A stretch of DNA of 64,000 nt, from the NCBI GenBank assembly GCA_002914845.1, contig JXTC01000038.1, positions 335,466-399,465 of the forward strand, read 5' to 3'. Origin of the DNA: Trema orientale. Lineage: Eukaryota; Streptophyta; Magnoliopsida; Rosales; Cannabaceae. Each line of letters starts with the position of its first letter. Position 1 is the stretch's first letter. Below the pieces are notes generated by a model. That model saw only the letters and a list, made by a program, of their open reading frames with translations. It was not told the DNA's origin and ran no database searches. This document shows, in pieces, positions 61,093 to 64,000 of the stretch. The position numbers were made by a program, and so were the translations under genes.

Positions 61093-61722
61093 TTAGAGCA
61101 TCTCTAATGGACATACTAAATTTTACGCTAATGCTAAATTTTGGCATTTGGCTAAAAAAATAACTCTCTGATAGTGTACTGTATTTGGTATAATTTTTAG
61201 TATGTGCTATTTATTGTGCCAAATATTGCACAAAAAATAACACATGCTAAATTTTAGCAATGATATTATTTACAATATTGTTACTATTTTAAATGTAAAA
61301 TATCCATATATTTCATAATATTATCAAAATTCAGTCTATGTATATATATTTTTTCATTAAATTTTATTTACAAGTTTATCCTTACTAAATTACAATCAAT
61401 TAGAATTAATGAGAGAATAAAATTTTATGCACAATTTTTTTGCATAGATCAGTTTGTTCATTTATGTAGAATATGAGTAATTGTAAATTGATAAATGAAG
61501 TTAATTTTTATAATGAGTGATTGGATAATAAAATAGTAAGAGCTAATAATAGAAAAAATATACTTTATATATAAGATTAATGCTTAAAATACAAAATGGC
61601 ATTTCTTTTAGCATGAATCCATTGGAGCAAAATTCAAAAAATATATACTCAATTTGGCATGCCATGCTAAATGTAGCATTAAACACACCATTTTTTAGCA
61701 TTATGCATTGGATATGGTCTTA
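61093..61722. mobile_element. PIF/Harbinger-type MITE
   Basis: Body 61096-61719 (624 bp) with inverted ends GAGCATCTCTAATGG and (reverse complement of the right end) GACCATATCCAATGC, flanked by TTA on both sides (61093-61095, 61720-61722), the PIF/Harbinger duplication. Subterminal blocks (ATGCTAAATTT and partner) also pair. No transposase. The GAGCATCTCCAATGG-like end is common among dicot MITEs. Confidence 0.7.
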
Positions 61723-61973
61723 TAATATTAACGTACGTTTTTTTATTAACAAAGAGATGTATAAGTTAGATAATTAAATTACGGAGTAGTTTGGCTAATC
61801 TCTTTACCTATTTCCATAGAATTTTCACTATGCATAAATTCTACATACAATTTGACGAAGTTTTTCCAAATAAATCAAATGTTTTGATCCACTAGGGAGC
61901 TCTTTTTGTAGGTGAAGGATTTCCGCAATTAATAAACTAATAAATGAAAATATGTGTCTATTTTCACCCATCT

Positions 61974-63470
61974 TTTTTTCTCTCTCTATCCTTTTTATTT
62001 TTGAAAAGAAAACTGTTGTACTATTATCGAAAAGAAAAGTCTTCTAGTACAACTTTAGAGGTATACTCAGGTATCTCATTTATCCACAAACAAAAATCCG
62101 AAATACTAAGAGCAAAATTTGCAAGGCAATAAGCTGCAGAATTCCCAGAATGAGGAGTGTCTCTACAACTAATATTTCCAAGCTAGCTACAAAAGATAAG
62201 AATATCTTTAACGATCAAATTTTCGACAGCAAGAGTAGAGAACCGTTCAATAGCAAAAATCACATTCAGCATCGATCTCAGTACTTTCCAACGTCAGATC
62301 AAGACTGATAGCGAGCTGCAAACCTTCTCCAAAAGCCAGACATTCTGCTATGAATGCCTCCGGTGTGCCAGAACATTTTTTTGCCATTGCTGCTCTTACT
62401 TCACCAAAATGGTTCCAAAAAATGACGCCAACTCTGAAACTATCACCTTTGTGTGGGATAGCAACATCCACATTCAATTTCAGACCACCATGTGACGGGG
62501 GAATCCATCTTTGTATAGGTTAGGGCAGTTTTGTTGAAGATGAATCTATGATATGAAGACTCCTGAATTCGTGAAGCCATTTTTCAGCATCCTCGAGAAT
62601 AAAACAAGGTGATTTCTCTTCCTTACCATGAATAACTTGATTCCTATCGTGTCAAATCATCTAGGAAACAACATACCAAGTTTCGAAATCTTGCTTTAAA
62701 AGCTTTTTGGTTAGAAAGATTAACAACTCACTTAGGTCATGGCCCTGGAAAGCCAACATATGCTCCCATAAGAGACTAAGATCCCAAATATACTGATAGA
62801 AACTGCATAAGATGAGAGTATGATAAGTAGGTTCCTATCCATCCTGGCAACATTGACACACTACAAAAACTGGTAAGCTGCGCCCTTCCAACTTCCTCAT
62901 AGCTGGAATTATGTTATGGAAAGCTCGCCAAACAAAAATGCGAATCTTGTTTAGAATTTTTAAGTTCCAGAGATAGAGCCACCATTTCCTCACGTGGTCT
63001 GAATTTGACGGTTCTGGCATATATCTAGTAGACATATTAGCGCGATATCTGGAACGAACAGAGTACTTTCCATTCTTTTTAAAATGCCAAACTCGACAGT
63101 CATCCATACCAGAAATACTAAGTGGAATGTCTAGGATAGCTTGGACATCACACGACCAAAAAATCTCCTGCACCTTATTCTCATTCCAAAGACCAGGCCT
63201 AAGCATCAAATCTGCGACAGATAGCGACATCACTGACGAATTAGGGGCTATGATCGACTTAAAAAGAGATGGCTGAGGAAGCCATGGATCCTTGAACACA
63301 TTAATCATCTTACCCGATCCAACCTTCCAATGAAGGCCAAGAGAAAGAGCCTCATGACCACACAAGATGCTTTGCCAAATGGAACTAGAATTTCTATTCT
63401 TTTGAGCCTTCATAAAATTCCTACCTCGAAAATACTTGTTCTGCAAAAGTCTGCTAGCAAGAGTTCCTGG
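61974..63470 (-). pseudogene. LINE ORF2 3' half (zf-RVT and RNase H)
   Basis: On the - strand, one frame carries the region after RT. WRVG-like HWKVGSGKMINVFKDPW (63330-63280) comes first, then the zf-RVT domain (VWHFKKNGKYSVRSRY to KIRIFVWRAFHNIIPAMRKLEG), then an RNase H of RVT_3 type (LNVDVAIPHKGD to FIAECLAFGEGL). The final HSGNSAAYCLAKFALS helix is in another frame near 62140-62090. Stops lie at 62835, in the VVS-stop-MI-stop-HDRNQ segment and before PIQRW, mostly where Trp is usual. The 3' end is A-rich near 61974-62000. The right end is cut by a TAGGGGTG element, so RT and endonuclease may lie beyond 64000. Confidence 0.82.
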
Positions 63471-64000
63471 TAGGGGTGCACATCGGGCCGGGTGTCGGGT
63501 TTTTAGGTTTTTGGGTTCGGGTAATCGGGTTCGGGTAAGCAAAACTATATAATCGTAACCGAAATGATGCTAGTCGGGTTTTCAGTTTTCGGGTTTTCAG
63601 GTTTGGGTACATAGAATTGCATAACCGTAACCGAACCGAATGGTATCGGTTTTCGGATTTCGAGTCGGGTATCGATTTTCGGGTTTAGATGCGGTTATAG
63701 GTTGGGTCGGGTATAGTTCGGGTCGGGCGGGTATGTGTGTGCCATTTTTGGACAGTATCAAATTTGGGCCTTTTCAGTGTTTAAAAAATGCTTCTGGTCC
63801 ATTTTTTTTAATAAAATTCACATCTATGTCAAACTCTCAGAAGTTACTTGGGCATTTTTTCAAATGCTTATTTTCAAAAACATTCTTTTTATTTTAACCT
63901 TTTACAAAGTTTAAAGTATAAACTAAAAGCTTTTTATCTTTTCTTGTAATCATATGATAAACATAGAAACATAAAAAGTCCATAAAATTTGAGAAATATA
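63471..64000. mobile_element. hAT-like TAGGGGTG element, partial
   Basis: LINE sequence stops at 63470 and TAGGGGTGCACATCGGGCC begins, the same terminus as the element in the other LINE. GC-rich GGGTCGGGT/TCGGGTTTTCGG repeats follow, with AACCGAACCGAAT inverted motifs. The preceding 8 bases (GTTCCTGG, 63463-63470) would be its target duplication. The other end is not in the window. The 85-codon frame here is a by-product of the repeats. Confidence 0.6.

Noticed and set aside
1-64000. A novel multi-gene defence or metabolic system
   Set aside because: The genes found are unrelated single plant genes; nothing suggests a cluster, and the accessory DNA is explained by transposons and simple repeats.

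Overview
This window is nuclear DNA from a flowering plant, most likely a eudicot. The evidence is AT-rich intergenic DNA, introns with GT-AG borders, plant-specific gene families (ALOG/LSH, ASIL-type trihelix), Ty1/copia and LINE elements, MITEs, and (CT)n/(GA)n tracts in gene leaders. No bacterial, phage or CRISPR features were seen. Three single unknown bases occur (10117, 21362, 23044).

Three host genes are supported. (1) An intronless ALOG-domain (LSH-family) regulator lies on the + strand at 11949-12473. (2) The large first coding exon of a SIP1/ASIL-type trihelix transcription factor lies on the - strand at 31082-31979, ending at a clean splice donor; its last exon or exons lie to the left and were not resolved. 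(3) A complete alpha-endosulfine/ARPP19-like gene lies on the - strand. Its CDS of 113 codons plus stop is assembled from six short coding exons between 46972 and 45396, with a 5'UTR exon near 48184. Its exons are too short for a simple ORF scan to show.

Mobile DNA fills much of the rest. 4835-11398 is a Ty1/copia element in a three-LTR arrangement, flanked by the 5-bp duplication GTAAT. The first internal copy is nearly intact apart from one in-frame stop. The second lacks its middle, and an N sits exactly at the junction. The LTR nearest ALOG ends about 550 bp from its start codon. A 938-bp solo LTR with duplication GAATT (18361-19298) is nested in an older inverted-repeat element. A decayed full-length LINE (35661-41801, 12-bp target duplication) is interrupted in ORF1 by a 519-bp hAT-like element with an imperfect 8-bp duplication. 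A second, partial LINE (about 61974-63470, - strand) is cut off by another element with the same TAGGGGTG end, which runs off the window.

Several MITE-like inverted-repeat elements, two unusual arrays (a 74-bp minisatellite at 55.5-56.4 kb and a 1.4-kb ACTAGTAAC-rich array at 51.9-53.25 kb), a small PPR pseudogene fragment and microsatellites occupy the remainder. The genes do not form a shared pathway; each is an independent single gene separated by repeats. I found no convincing undescribed multi-gene system. The most interesting points are the three-LTR copia structure beside ALOG, recurrent Trp-to-stop decay in the LINEs, and the dispersed ACTAGTAAC repeat family with one long array.
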